From assembly GCA_043228905.1 (NCBI GenBank), contig JBHGNT010000014.1:5084001-5148000 (forward strand): a stretch of 64,000 nt of DNA, given 5' to 3'. The notes under the pieces were generated by a model. The model ran no database searches and had not been told where the DNA came from. It saw only the letters and a list, made by a program, of their open reading frames with translations. The DNA comes from Azolla caroliniana. Taxonomy: Eukaryota > Polypodiophyta. Numbering within the stretch: the first letter of the stretch is position 1; each line of letters opens with the position of its first letter. Positions 1 to 11,220 of this stretch are shown here, one piece after another. The position numbers were made by a program, and so were the translations under genes.

Positions 1-255
1 TAAAAAAAATTCATCCTCATTTTCTATGAAATTAGGTTCGGTTTCTTCTCTTCTTTTAAAAATCTTTATTCTTTTCCCTGCAATCAACGTCTGTATCTCA
101 GTCCCATCCAACTTGTTCAAGGAGTAGGTAGCCTTATCAGTCACCTTCCGTACTTCGTAAGGCCCAAACTACTGTTTTGCGAACTTCCTCATTGTACTGT
201 ATTGGTTCTCGAGGCTACTGTCCAGTACTAACACCCAGTCTCCTTCTTGAATCTT

Positions 256-983
256 TCATGGTCGTAATCTGTTTACTTTGTCAAATCTTGCTTTGTTCTT
301 TATTCGAGCTTCCTTCAATTTCTTAGCAGCCTTTTCTACAACTTCTGCTTGACATTGTAGTTGTTGGATACGAACAACTAGCAAGTCTTCTCTACTCATC
401 TCCGACTCCCATGGTAGCATTGCCCATGTAGCAATCTTCTCTTCAATCGGCATCACTGGCCTTTGTCCTGTCATGAGCTCTATCAGCATATATCCTGTCA
501 CCGAACTATGTGTGGTCCTATCCGCCCACAATGCATATGGCAAGACCTTCGGCCAATTACCTACTTTACCTTTGCATGTCTTTGCAAGTGCTTTAACTAT
601 CGGGCTATGACCTCTTTCTACCTTTCCATTTGCCTCAGGATTATATGATGTTGTCAATCTACATACTATATCCTCTAATATGAATTGACATACTACCGAC
701 GTGGTCTTCCTTCAACTTGATTTGTAAGGTCTTCTCTAGCAAGTACCAAGAACTTCTTTTGACCTGTCCCCATTGGCATTGCCACTATATCTACAATCCA
801 TTTGTAATATATAGTCGGCGAGTAGTTCGGGTGCAACTCATCTCTATGCTTAATGTTGGCGTAGATTTGACAGGTTGGGCATGTCTCGACAGATTTGACA
901 GGTTGGGCATGTAGAATCCTGGCCATCGGTATCTTTCCTTTATTTTGCTGAATGTTTCCCAGACTCCACGGTGTCCGGCCCAC
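256..983 (-). pseudogene. Gypsy-1 integrase, internal deletion
   Basis: The upstream segment (983-693) carries the end of an HHCC-type zinc finger (CPTCQ) and the first catalytic-core stretch (WIVDIVAMP, then VLAREDLTNQVEGR). The downstream segment (657-256) carries TSYNPEANGKVERGH and the core and C-terminal part up to a basic tail. Between them (657-693) the frame shifts and roughly 30 codons expected to hold the second catalytic aspartate are missing. The enzyme would join cDNA ends to the target; this copy could not. Confidence 0.8.
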
Positions 984-1117
984 TCCTTGTCATGTAATTC
1001 CTTTTATATCTGTTCCCGCTGCACTTGGACACAAATAACCCGTTGTGGACTTCCCATTTTACACTTTGGGCGCTTCCAAAGGTAACCTTGATGCAAGAAA
1101 AATCGGTGTGCCTTCTT

Positions 1118-1955
1118 TCAGAAATTTGAGAAGTTTCTCCCACTCAAAGTTCCTTCCTTCCATGGTGCTTGTAGATACTTCCCGATTTCCTTAAACTCTT
1201 CATTATATTCTTCTTCTTTAAACTCATGTTCTTCATGTGGCTCACCCCCTCTAATTGCATTTATGGCTAAAGCTGATTCTTCTTCGTCACTATCTGATTC
1301 TGCCACTTCCTCATTTTCGTATTTCGCTCTAGACAACATATCAGCTATTGCGTTCTTCTCACCAGATATATGTCGAACTTCTGGGTTGATGGTTTTGATG
1401 TAGACACACACCACCTAAGCATTGCTTGGTTTGGAATATTGCAATTTGCAATAATCCCAAGAATTGGCAAGCAATCAGTCTCCACGATCACCTCTACACC
1501 AACTAGATAGTCCCTATCCGTCTTGATAGCGATGACTATCCCCCAAAGCTCTCTCTTCACTTGTGCATACTTTTTTTGACGTACACTAAGTACCTTCGCA
1601 CCAAACCGAATCAGATGTCTTTCTCCTTCCTTATCTTGTTGGCTTATCACCCACCCGATTCCAATTGCACTTGAATCAACTGTAAGGATTATCGGTAGGG
1701 TGTAGTAAGGTTGTTTCAAAGCAGGAGCTTTCGTCAAATTCTCCTTCAGGCTTATAATTTCATTTGAGTGTTCTTCTGTCCACTCGGATCTGATACGTGG
1801 GCATAATGTGGAATCCACTTGCAATAGAAGACACATGCACCCAAGAACCTCCGAACTTCAGATACAGAGTTGCATTCCTCTTTCATATTCTGTATTGCAT
1901 TAATCTTCGCTGGTGCTGGCTTGGTTTTGTATGGCCCACACATATTTCCTACCAC
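1118..1955 (-). pseudogene. Gypsy-1 RNase H with RT connection region
   Basis: Minus-strand segments give the RT-to-RNase H connection (SVSEVRRFLGACVFY, 1955-1752) and then an RNase H-like domain (1836-1345) with the acidic positions in LTVDSS, KRELWG and ETDCLP. After it comes the usual spacer motif AIADMLSRAKY (1414-1118), which precedes integrase in gypsy elements. The pieces lie in different frames, so the domain is not expressible as one protein. Confidence 0.75.
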
Positions 1956-2132
1956 TAGTACTTCTTAAACCCCGAATATTGATTTTGGAGCCGAAAGTGT
2001 TAGGTGTACCTCTAGTCTAGTCTTGAAAGCACTTTATCACAATCTTCTATGTGATCTCGGACAAACTTCCGACATCTACCACTATCCAATTCTTCATTCT
2101 TCATTCTTTCCTCACATCCTTCAATGGGTATA

Positions 2133-2519
2133 TCATCCAAGAAAGGCATGGTTATGTGGAATAAAATCTCGGAGAACTTTGTGCATACCATTCATCATGT
2201 GAGAGATCGAGTTGGTTGCACCTTGAGGTAGGGTACACATCTGAAGTAATCCACTAGGAGTCCTAATCGAGGTGATATCTCGACTACCGACCGCAAGCTG
2301 GAACTGGTCGTAGCCGGAGTAGAGATCACACATGGAGTAGCTTTCAGCAAACATCTCTGCAAACTCATCTACTATCGGCCCCACTCCTGAATTCCGGATA
2401 GTAACTTGATTCATACGTTGCATGGCTTGAATGAATCGAAGCCGCCCATCCTTCTTTTGCACCGTAAACCATCTACTCGAGTATGGAGCGTTTGATGGTT
2501 CCAAGATGTCCATCTTCAC
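2133..2519 (-). pseudogene. Gypsy-1 reverse transcriptase fragment
   Basis: The 128-codon open stretch shows RT palm and finger motifs: SRWFTVQKKDGRLRF, CDLYSGYDQF and LPQGATNS. At its end a one-base shift moves the catalytic box out of frame; in the neighbouring frame it reads FLDD at about 2130 instead of the common YxDD. Upstream RT parts are degraded. The role in the element would be cDNA synthesis from genomic RNA. Confidence 0.8.
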
Positions 2520-2725
2520 TCTCTCTTTTAGAAGCTCGATTAGTTACGGTATCCTTGCTCTTGGTATTGGGATTGACTTTAGATTCCATGGAATGTGTGG
2601 GATCGTGAAGATGACCATTGGTTCAACTACTTTCGGATCCACACATCCAATTTCTTCAGGGTTGAAGGAGAATGCTTTCCCGTGCCGCCCTAGCATTTTT
2701 CTAAATTATGCTTCCTCCATAGGCG

Positions 2726-3256
2726 TTAGGAAGTCCCCCCTCCAATTCTTAGTTGTTTAATCATTTCTTTTGTGAATTTGTGCCCAATTCTCTTTGGATC
2801 CTGAAGAATTGGCTCGGTTGACACCTCCTTCATTATCTTTTCACTGTCTTCTAGAAGCGGTGTTGCTGCTGCCCGGACCTTCTTCTCCACTGTTTTGTAC
2901 TTTGTGTTTATTCGAGCTTCTTCATTTTGAAGATACTCCTTGATGGTTTTGAACATCTCAATGGAGTTTACCATAACTTCAACTTCATGATCTTCCGTCA
3001 CTAGAGACTCTAACTCTCCTACTGTATCTTTAAAACAATATTCTTCAAATATATTCACTAATTTTTCTTTTTCTATTTTTAGGAATTTATTTCCTTTGAA
3101 ATCTTCTATTATAGTTGCGCCATCTACTGATGCAACATATAATTTACATTTATCTTCAATGCTATGAATGGGGCTTCTTACCTCCCTGAGGCCATCACAA
3201 CCCCTTTTTGTAAGGGTCCACTCTAGAAATCTTGTACGAAATCCCCCACATCTCAT
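2726..3256 (-). pseudogene. Gypsy-1 protease-RT linker
   Basis: A 176-codon segment between the protease and RT pieces, rich in Lys and Glu, with no motif I recognise apart from its position. Its end (FTKEMIKQLRIGGG) leads towards RT. It most likely corresponds to the variable segment of the polyprotein before the RT fingers. It is broken from its neighbours by stops on both sides. Confidence 0.5.
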
Positions 3257-3315
3257 AGTGGATGATCCCGAAGATACTCCTTATTCCTTTCATGATTTGG
3301 TCGAATAGTAAGGAA

Positions 3316-3755
3316 CTATACCGACCTCTTCCCATCCTTGCTTTGAATCCTAGCAAATGCCGCTCTGTTATCAAGCACTTTAGTCTCCATTCGTACTATT
3401 GTGATGTACGGTTGCCTCAGGATTACCGGATAAAATGACTTCTCCTGGATGAAGAAGTTTTGATCTACTAACACATCCCCAATTGTAACTTTAATATTTG
3501 GGCATGCGCCACATAAATCCTCCACGACCTCGGTTGCTGCTCTCACCTTCCACCCGTGGTTTCTCTCTATTGGCCATCTCCCGCGATTGTAGAAATCAGA
3601 TCATATGATGTTAATCTCGGAGCCGTGGTCGATGAGTGCCACGCACGGTTCCATTTGATCACCAATTCTGACTGGAGCGTCAGTTGTCGCCCGAGCCTAG
3701 TGCATGCGGGTGTAATGGCTTCTTTCCTCTCCATGATTACACTGTATGTCAGCAC
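3316..3755 (-). pseudogene. Gypsy-1 aspartic protease fragment
   Basis: In the right frame near 3600-3640 the minus strand reads a protease active-site-like motif LIDHGSEINII, with DHGS where DSGA or DTGA is usual. It is followed by a flap-like region and ILRQPYITIVRM (3546-3316). A stop codon follows the active-site motif. The role would be maturation of the polyprotein. Confidence 0.65.
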
Positions 3756-3801
3756 TCCGTACCCAGGCTAACAATGCAGTCTCCATATCTTCATCTTCCT
3801 C

Positions 3802-4167
3802 CTATATCATGACGTCATTTACACCACCCATTTCTTCAACCACTTGTCTTTTTCTCCGGATCACATCGATGATCGCTTCATGAAATTCCTTCTTCGCGAT
3901 CCCTGGTACTTCTCGTAGTGTTAACTCGACTTTATTATCGAGAATCCTAAATTTGAGCACATGCTTTAGGTTGGTGGATGTTTCTATGTCAGAGGCGAGT
4001 TTGAATGACAAGGTGACCTTCTGATTACCCTCGTCTTCTTTCATTGCCTCCACAGCAGCTCGTTCCGTTTCCCATTTCTTTTGCTCTCGGGTCTTAGGTT
4101 TTCTTGAAGGTCCCACTTCTTCAGTTCTCCTTCTCTTTTCTTCGATTGTCACTTCGTGGGCATTCAC
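3802..4167 (-). pseudogene. Gypsy-1 gag-protease linker segment
   Basis: An open stretch of 121 codons, strongly charged (KPKTREQKKWETERAA), with a conserved-looking end (EVPGIAKKEFHEAIIDVIRR). It sits between the gag duplication and the protease. I recall similar segments in gypsy polyproteins that carry an uncharacterised domain before the protease; that is memory, not a search. The function is unknown. Confidence 0.5.
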
Positions 4168-4245
4168 CCCTACTATCTTTGTGATTGTTGTGAATGAATC
4201 TACTGGGTCATCCCACCTAGTACTATTCCTAATTTTGTCGCCGGC

Positions 4246-4803
4246 CTTTCGTAAGTCCTATGGTTGGGACTCTTTTGTCAGTAACAGACTTTATCACTTT
4301 TCCCCAGAATCCTGATCCAATATGGGGATCATCGACCTTCAATCCGGAGGTAGTCGAAAAGTACATTGCTTGAACATTCTTCGACTCTTTGTCCTCCATC
4401 ATTTTCTTCATCCCACCTTTGTCGAAGTTGGTTTTTAGGGGTTGTTGGGTCTTCGACGAGTGGATTCTCCCATTTTGATAGAAGATAGTGTTTCTTTCTA
4501 ATGCTTCCTTATGGCTCTTTCTAATGCTTCCTTTCATAAGTCCTGTGGTTGGACTCTTTTGTTTGTAGCAGACTTTATCACTTTTCCCCAGAATCCTGAT
4601 CCAATATGGGGATCATTGACCTTCAATCCGGAGGTAGTCGAAAAGTACATTGCCTGAACATTCTTTGACTCTTTGTCCTCCATCATTTTCTTCATCCCAC
4701 CTTTTCCAAAGTTGGTTTTTAGGGGTTGTTGGGTCTCCGACGAGTGGGTTCTCCCATTTTGATAGAAGATAGTGTTTCTTTCTAATGTTTCCTTATGGCT
4801 CTA
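4246..4803. repeat. Tandem duplication of about 284 bp in gypsy-1 gag-pro
   Basis: The segment 4246-4530 is repeated directly at 4531-4803 with offset 284-285 bases and a few substitutions, for example ctttcgtaag at 4246 versus ctttcataag at 4531. Both copies encode the same gag-downstream segment (NTIFYQNGR, IGSGFWGKVIK). The duplication follows the zinc knuckle in the element's reading direction. It is probably an unequal exchange or slippage event in this copy. Confidence 0.85.
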
Positions 4804-4804
4804 G

Positions 4805-5415
4805 CAATCCCTTTTTTGGTGCTCTGTGCTATCGCACCATATGCATCAGCGAACGAATTCTCCCTTTTCCCCTTCATTGGGATTTTGTCTTACACTTGAG
4901 CTTCCACCCTTCTCAAGCTTTATGAACTTGAGGTGTAAATCTTGCATTCCCATTATCAGATCATCGATCGCGGACTCTGGCTCCTTTCCCTTGCAAACAT
5001 CCGTTCGGGTTCTTGATTCTTGTTTTGGATGTTCTTTGGTTGTTGTCTTTATTCTGTTGTCATAGCCATCCTCCATCCATAGTGCTCTCCTTCGTAGTAC
5101 TCGACAAGCCTCGGGTACCTCCGCCCAATCGGACACCAAACCAGTTGTGCTTGTCCGGTCTTCTAGAAGGATAGTGATATCTTTTCTAAAATATTGATCT
5201 ACAGCTTGGACAAATAAATCCACCTTTTCTGACTGTAATAGTTCTTGGTCTTTTACTGAGAGCTCATTATATCTTTTCCCGAACTCCCTCAACAACTTTG
5301 AGACTGAGAGTCCTTTACCCCCTTTCTTGGTCCATTCGGGAAAGCTTTTCTTTGACATTCGGGTCCGATCTTCTACCATATATTCATCAAGAAATGCTTG
5401 AAGAAACCCGGCCAA
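4805..5415 (-). pseudogene. Gypsy-1 gag with CCHC zinc knuckle
   Basis: The open stretch 5415-4846 (189 codons) is a gag-like helical protein (LLREFGKRYNELSVKDQ, then a charged tail). A stop codon ends it, but the same frame immediately continues with CIWCDSTEHQKRDC, a perfect C-x2-C-x4-H-x4-C zinc knuckle (4846-4805). The stop therefore separates capsid from nucleocapsid and is probably a later mutation. Confidence 0.7.
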
Positions 5416-5805
5416 TCTTCACGAAATTTCTCCGATAATTCCGTTACCCTTGCTCGGACATCAAGTGTGCACACCGGTTAATATGTTACACTATTTGTAC
5501 TCTGGTTGCCCCTCTACTGGCCATCTTGTATATCATAGACCTCGAGGAACCGAGTGACGTCCTCACCATTAACTTTGCTTATCCTCTCAATGATCGTTTA
5601 TACGGCGAGTGTTAACTCACTTTCCATCCGATTCATCACACTTTGCTCTTGCAACATATGACTCATCATCGTCATCATGAAACTTGCCATATCTTCATTG
5701 AAGCCCTTATTTGCCATTTTCTTTGATTTTCCGCCATTTTCTTTGATTTTCGAACCTCTTTGGAAAACTTTAGCTCCGAAACTCTCCTTGTCATCGACAC
5801 TTCAC

Positions 5806-5818
5806 ATCGGGTTCACCA
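5806..5818 (-). other. Candidate primer-binding site of gypsy-1
   Basis: On the minus strand TGGTGAACCCGATG lies just inside the expected LTR edge and upstream of gag. The initial TGG is the usual complement of a tRNA 3' CCA end. I cannot name the tRNA without a search. The LTR edge would be the TG at 5825 on the plus strand. Confidence 0.45.
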
Positions 5819-6304
5819 AATTTATGTCGTAAAGATTGTGGTTATGTGTTGCAACTACTGGGGATGATCGTGTGGATGGTGCAATGACAAGAAGCTGAGA
5901 AAGCAAGATTGATGCGACGTTGTCACGAAAAGAACTTTATTTGTAAAACACCACTTACAATATTTATTTGCCAAAAGTTTCTTAGCAAGACTTGAACTCA
6001 TGACCTCTATTTGAGAAAAAGAATTATGAGATAGACAACTTCAACTTATTTCATTTCCATTCATTTAAGTCTCTTTCTCCTTATTTATATATACCAAATT
6101 TATATTACAAAATTTGTTTACTAAAAAATCGTTGTTCTGAGAGGAATCAATCTCACAAATGTTTGTTTGCAAGGAGCCATTTAAGATACACCAGTTCAAC
6201 TTCTCAATTTTCTTGTTTCATCTCTCTTTTCTTTACTATTTCTCTTCTGTTCATCAGGCCCCTAGCTTCATGAGCGACCTCTACATCTCTTCTTCTTGCG
6301 AGCT

Positions 6305-6335
6305 TCCTCCCTCCCTCCCTCCCTCCCTCCCTCCT
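6305..6335. repeat. (CTCC)n microsatellite
   Basis: About seven uninterrupted CTCC units followed by a degenerate pyrimidine tract, inside the candidate gypsy-1 LTR. The reading frame over it encodes only a Pro/Ser repeat. Confidence 0.9.
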
Positions 6336-6406
6336 CTCCCTCCTTCTCCTCTTCCTTTTTCCCGCTCTACCCTTTCTCTTTAGCCACCATGGGAGTGGCT
6401 TTTATA

Positions 6407-6467
6407 GGGTGGTCAACCACCCTACCACCCACTTGAGGCGGTTGACAGACCGCCTCATGTAGGTGGT
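6407..6467. repeat. Two adjacent hairpins
   Basis: A short palindrome with 7-bp arms GGGTGGT/ACCACCC lies at 6407-6422. Next to it is a perfect 8-bp stem GAGGCGGT/ACCGCCTC (6435-6442 with 6449-6456, loop of six). This is enclosed by an outer ACCACC/GGTGGT stem (6424-6429 with 6462-6467). Together they could fold into a cruciform or RNA stem structure near the candidate LTR promoter. The function is unknown. Confidence 0.6.
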
Positions 6468-6470
6468 TAT

Positions 6471-6719
6471 TGTTATTATTATTTATTTATAAATTCTACA
6501 AATTCGATTTTGTAGTTGTACATTTGAGAAATTACAAAAATGGCCCTTATTTAATTTCGAATCCCCCTTTTTACATAATTACATTTGTGTCCCGAGTTGC
6601 ATTAGTCCTTCTGAAGCTTGTATCTTGGGGTTTTGAACTTCGATTCACGAATTGAAAATGCCTACATGCTCCTCATCATAAGCTCCAGATGAGAAATGTA
6701 CTTCTATAGATTTTTGACA
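6471..6719. other. AT-rich stretch without recognised feature
   Basis: It lies between the candidate gypsy-1 LTR and the Penelope-like fragment. I see no coding signal, repeat boundary or RNA gene. It may contain the rest of the LTR. Confidence 0.4.
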
Positions 6720-7370
6720 TTGTTTTGACATTGTGAAGCAACAACTTCATGACAACGTGAATAAGAAACTATTAGATGGTGGGTCTAAGTTTTCTAGTGA
6801 TTGGATTAATGTGTGGGAGTCTTTTAGATATTGTGGTTGGTGAAGGAGGATTTGTAGAAGTTGGTGGTGTAACCACTTTGATGTTTGTTCAAATAAGGAG
6901 TTATTATATGAACAAATGGGTCGAAAACCCATAGGTGTTTTGTGTAATTTAGGGAGGAACTAGAGGTTGGATACTTGATATTCCTTTTTGGGTTTGTGGA
7001 GGAAGAAATTGGTTTCAGTTAGCGAAAATGTGCGTAAGTGTTTTGTTATTATGTTATTGAGGCAGTATAGTAACTCTTCCTAGGGGTGGTAGAATTTGAG
7101 AGGTGTTCTATGGGTTTGGTGTAGTATGTGTCTTTATCTAGGACACATACTCCCATATTTTTATCAGTTGGGAGGATGATAATGTGTTTATTGTTTTGGA
7201 GGCATTTTAAGGCTCTAGAGAGGTGGTATGGGATTCTATTGTTGTGTTTTTCTATGATGGACACTAGGGGTGGATATTCTATTGGTGGCATCCAACTAGG
7301 GTTAGGTAGTTTGACGGGGTTGAGAGGAAGTGAAGTTGTATCTCTAAAAAAATGTTTTAGCTTGAGGGAT
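6720..7370 (-). pseudogene. Penelope-like element reverse transcriptase fragment
   Basis: Reading the minus strand across two frames gives, in order, LKHFFRD, LPTDKNMGVCVLDKD, FLPKLHKTP, then MGFRPICSYNN and a helical stretch ending in LENLDPPSNSFLF. This succession (FFRD, the xPxDKNxG box, the KxHKTP box, RPI) is what I know from Penelope-like RTs and not from LTR or LINE RTs. The catalytic YxDD part and any GIY-YIG endonuclease are absent. The fragment ends where copia B1 gag begins near 7370. Confidence 0.75.
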
Positions 7371-7378
7371 CTATAGAG

Positions 7379-7900
7379 ATGGCGAGCTCACTTTTGACTG
7401 AGAAGCTCGATAGGAACAACTATGTATCTTGGTCATACAAGATGCACCAGTACTTGTTGCGGCATGGTTAATGGAGTTATGTCGAAGGAGTGAGTGAAGT
7501 AGCGTCGTAGCCGACACACAAGGACTTCTCGGCGTGGGAACAAGGAGCAAGCAGAGTGTTGTACTACCCCGTGTCCTGTGTGCAAGATCAGATGCTCGAC
7601 TACATCAGAGACGCAAAGTTGTCGAAGGAGGCCAGGGAAAATCTCAAAAAGATTTTCACTACCAGTACCACAACCCAGAGGTTGAAGCTCCAACAAGAGC
7701 TCAACAACAGCTTGCGGAGAGACATGTCAGTTACATAATATACCACCAAGATAAAGGAGATCTGCGACGCACTCAAGTTCATCAACATGCCTATCCAAAC
7801 GAGATGGTGAAAATTTGCCCCGGTGGTCTAGCGAAGAGATGTGCCTATCCAAACAACGATTTGCACTTGAGAGAAACCATCGTCCTCCCCTGACTTGCAA
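7379..7900 (+). pseudogene. Copia B1 gag
   Basis: It starts ATGGCGAGCTCACTT and encodes the family signature TEKLDRNNYVSWSYKMHQYL, then a helical gag core, but with stops after the first 30 or so codons and several shifts. In intact copia, gag forms the virus-like particle that packages element RNA. Copia-2 (33074-32397) gives the better-preserved version of the same protein. Confidence 0.75.
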
Positions 7901-8193
7901 TCAATGCTAATGGTGGAAGAAAACCACATGAGTGGGTCGACGACCACTCAACTGGACAAATGGATGTTGTACACATAGGCGGATCAGCCCCATGGGCGTA
8001 GTAGACAATGTGGGTCAGTACGCAACAATGGTGGCCAAGAAGAGCATAATCGGAGGCACGAAGATAGTGCTGAAAACAGTTTCGGACCCTCCCGACAGGG
8101 GGAGTGAAGACGGTGCCAGGAACCGTCAATCGAAAACCGATATAGAAGGCTAGTATTGTGAACTCGTTGAAGAAGACCACTTCCAAATCAGAG

Positions 8194-8700
8194 GAAGTGT
8201 GGTATGTTGACTCTAGTGCGTCGAACCACATGACGAGCCATGAAGAGTGGTTCTCATATTAGGAAAAGCCGGAGCAACCGGGTGTTGTCGAAATCGGAGA
8301 CGACACTCCTCATCCGATTGAGCATGTCGGAGAAGTCCCTTTGAGTCATGTCGGACTAAAGGAAAAGTTGATGAATGTTTTACATGTTCCAAAAATCACG
8401 AAGAACCTAGTGTTGGTTGGACAGATCGTCGACGAGGGGATGCAGGTGCGGTTTACGGACCTCGGGTACTTCATTGAGGAAGAGGACCGGATCATCACGC
8501 AAGGGCGTCAAGATGGGAGGATGTCTAACCTCGACACCAACGATGCATGCACCACATTGTTCGCAAAAGGATAGAAATTTGAGTCGTATATCGACTTGTG
8601 TCACAAGAGGATCAGCCACAATAATTATCGAAGGCTTCAGAACCTACAGTTGAAACAAGTCGTGTTTGGACTGCTGAAATCCAGTGGTTGGAAGGCCCAT
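8194..8700 (+). pseudogene. Copia B1 protease and pre-integrase region
   Basis: WYVDSSASNHMTSHEEW is the copia protease active-site region, but the catalytic DSG reads DSS, a glycine-to-serine change, followed by a stop. Next come the protease C-terminal part (FTDLGYFIEEEDRII) and the start of the pre-integrase region. All frames are broken. The protein could not process a polyprotein. Confidence 0.7.
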
Positions 8701-8739
8701 ATTGTGAAGCCTGCCAATTTGGGAAGCAACACCGGCTTC

Positions 8740-9400
8740 CATTCCTCACCAAAAGAAACCGGAGCTGTAACAAGCTCAACTTAATACATTCAGACATATG
8801 GGGACTGACATAGAACGTTAGTCTTGGCGGGAACCGATATTTTGTCTCCTTCATCGACGACTATAGCCGACACACATGGATCTCCCTAATAAAAAAGAAA
8901 AGCAAAGTTTTCGATTGTTTCCGGAACTTACAGAATTTAGTCGAATAGGAAACGGAGAGGAAGATCAAGTGCTTGCGGTCGAATGGCGGAAAAGAATTCA
9001 GTTGTAGATACACACTAGAACAAAACGGTGTGGCCGAAAGGAAGCACCAATCTATTGTGGAGGCGGCACGGGTGATGCTAGAAGAGAAGAGCATGCCCAA
9101 GTTCTACTGGGCCGAAGCAGTTTGGACGACTGTCTACATAGAGGTCCGAACAGCCTTCTACATCCAAAACCAGATCAGGGAGAAGGTGTTAGCACAGGAG
9201 TTGTATTTCAGGCGGGAGTCGAATTTAAGACACCTTGTGGTATTTGGTAGCATAGCCTTTTTGCATGTACCAGATGAGAAGAGGAGAAAGGTGGACCCAA
9301 AGTTGGCTACTCTTATGAGCAAAAGGGGTATAAGTGCTCCAACCCCCGGACAAAGAGAACCTGAGTAAGTCACGATGTCAAATTTGACGAATCGGCATCC
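8740..9400 (+). pseudogene. Copia B1 integrase
   Basis: The core reads RSNGGKEF, then RYTLEQNGVAERKHQSIVEA, matching the second-aspartate and glutamate region of a copia DDE integrase, but the aspartate of SDGGKE is replaced (SNGGKE). About nine extra codons (TTVYIEVRTAFYIQNQ) interrupt the AVxTAVYIQNRI segment. Downstream is the post-integrase region up to about 9368. Confidence 0.7.
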
Positions 9401-9589
9401 TGGTACTCTCTACCGACTCTGCCTCCCGACTCCGACCACTCGATTCCGGAAGATGAGGCCAGTGAGCCCGAAACAATCCGAGCAGAAGAGGAAGAAGAGT
9501 TCGGTACTCTAGATGAGAGTCTGATCTCATTTCGGCTGAGCGGGGCGAACAAGCGACTAAGTCGGAACGACCAGTCAGATGAAGAGCCG

Positions 9590-11220
9590 GTGAGTAGTGG
9601 AGACTCAACCGGGTTGTCCCTGTGCAAGGAACTGAGGAGACGGTTCACACGCAAAGAGAAGGGGAAGAAGACGATGCCGGAATATGGCACCGGTAGAGAT
9701 GAGTCGGATCGGAATGAATCCGACTCTGGAAAGAACGAAGATGGACCTTTGGGAACGAAGTCTGAGTCGGCCAAGAGGGCCTTGAAATCGGCTAATGAGA
9801 AATTACGCCAATGGACTCGCCAAAACAACTCCGTAAAACGGTACGACTATAGTGAGTACATGGCGCATCACTATGCGTACATGAAAAACGTGGCGGTAGT
9901 ACGTGAGCCGAAGAGCTATGGAGAAGCGGCCAAGGACGCAAATTGGCGTGCTGCTATGGAGGAAGAAATGCAGGCACTTGATATCAACGACACATGGAAC
10001 CTGGTTGACCCTCCCCAACATTGCAAACCGATTGGTTGCAAGTGGGTATAGAAGGTAAAGTACTACGCCGACGGTTCGGTCAACCGGTACAAGGCCCGAT
10101 TAGTTGCCAAAGGATATGCACAGACCTACGGAATCGACTATGACGAGACCTTTGCTTCGGAAGCAAAGATGACAACGGTTTGTGTGGTGCTAGCGGTTGT
10201 TGCGGTGAGGGGGTGGCATCTTCACCAAATGGACGTGAAGAATTAGTTTCTTCAAGGTGACCTTGGAGAACAGGTCTACATGATCCAACTCCCCGGTTTT
10301 CAATCGGAGATGAACAAGTCGGCAGTCTACCGACTCAAGAAGTTTTTTTACGGCCTAAATCAAGTTCTCCATGCTTGGAATTCGAAAATCACGAACCGAT
10401 TGCGTAAGTTGGGGTTTACGGCCTCCAAGTCCAAGTCCTTGTTGTTCATTTGGAGAGGCCCAAAAGGTCTAGTATGTATCAGATTCTTGTTATATGTGGA
10501 TGATCCAATCATCATTGAACCCAGACTCGCTAAAATCGGCTGAGTGAAGTCCCAACTGTTAGAGGCATTCGAAATGAAGGAATTGGGGGACCTTCATTGC
10601 TTCCTCAGGATCGAAGTGAACCATACCCCCGATGGCATATTGCTTTCACAACGATACTATGTGTTGAATATGTTGTACAAGTTCGGCATTATGTATTGCC
10701 GACTAGTCTCCACACCCTTGGATCAGAACCTTAAGCTTCGTCCTGACTCCGGACCGGTTTGCAACGAGAGATGGTTCCGAAAAATTGTCGAAAGCCTTAT
10801 TTACTTAACAATTACTCGACCCGACATCAGCTATCTGGTCGGACCGATCATGAAATTTATGCAGAGGCCGACCGTCGAGCCCCTTTAGTGCGTGCATAGA
10901 CTATTGAGGTATGTGAGCGGCACTAAGGATCATGGATTTTTATATCTACACGGTATAACGGAGCACATAGAAGTTGGCACGATCTACTACGACATGGATT
11001 TTTATATCCCGATCTACTATGACAACATGAGTAGCATGCTGCTGGCCAAGAACCTCGTGTTCCATGCTCGGACGAAGCACATAGAAGTTCATTATCAGTT
11101 TTTGCGCGAGCGGGTCCTCAACAGTGAATTCAAACTTCAGTGTGTTCAGACGGATCGGCAAGTTGCCGACATCTTCACCAAGACACTTGGTACCAACAAG
11201 CTGCAACATTTTTCGGAGAT
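9590..11220 (+). pseudogene. Copia B1 reverse transcriptase and residual RNase H
   Basis: RT motifs run from NWRAAMEEEMQAL through [32 protein letters not shown] and the intact box LLYVDD (about 10488-10505) to TRPDISYLVG. Stops replace codons at about 10050, 10245 and 10543. RNase H is mostly deleted: after RYVSGTKDHGF the sequence jumps to YYDNMSS and ARTKHIEVHYQF, losing the D-E catalytic part. The end QVADIFTKTLG is the normal copia pol terminus. Confidence 0.75.

Larger units (their letters stand above)
1..5822 (-). mobile_element. Gypsy-1: decayed Ty3/gypsy retrotransposon, internal region
   Basis: Reading the minus strand from about 5415 down to 256, the order is gag with a zinc knuckle, a linker, aspartic protease, reverse transcriptase, RNase H and integrase. 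This is the Ty3/gypsy order. Every domain is broken by stop codons, frameshifts or small deletions, so the copy is inactive. The downstream LTR lies beyond the left edge. A candidate primer-binding site and upstream LTR lie at 5806 and beyond. The family cannot be named from sequence alone. Confidence 0.85.
5825..6470 (-). repeat. Candidate LTR of gypsy-1 (outer border uncertain)
   Basis: The region directly beyond the candidate primer-binding site is AT-rich and non-coding, as expected for the LTR upstream of a minus-strand element. On the minus strand it has a polyadenylation-type AATAAA at 5941-5936 and TATA-like stretches at about 6100-6079 and 6406-6399. The partner LTR is outside the window, so the outer edge cannot be set. 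Confidence 0.45.
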
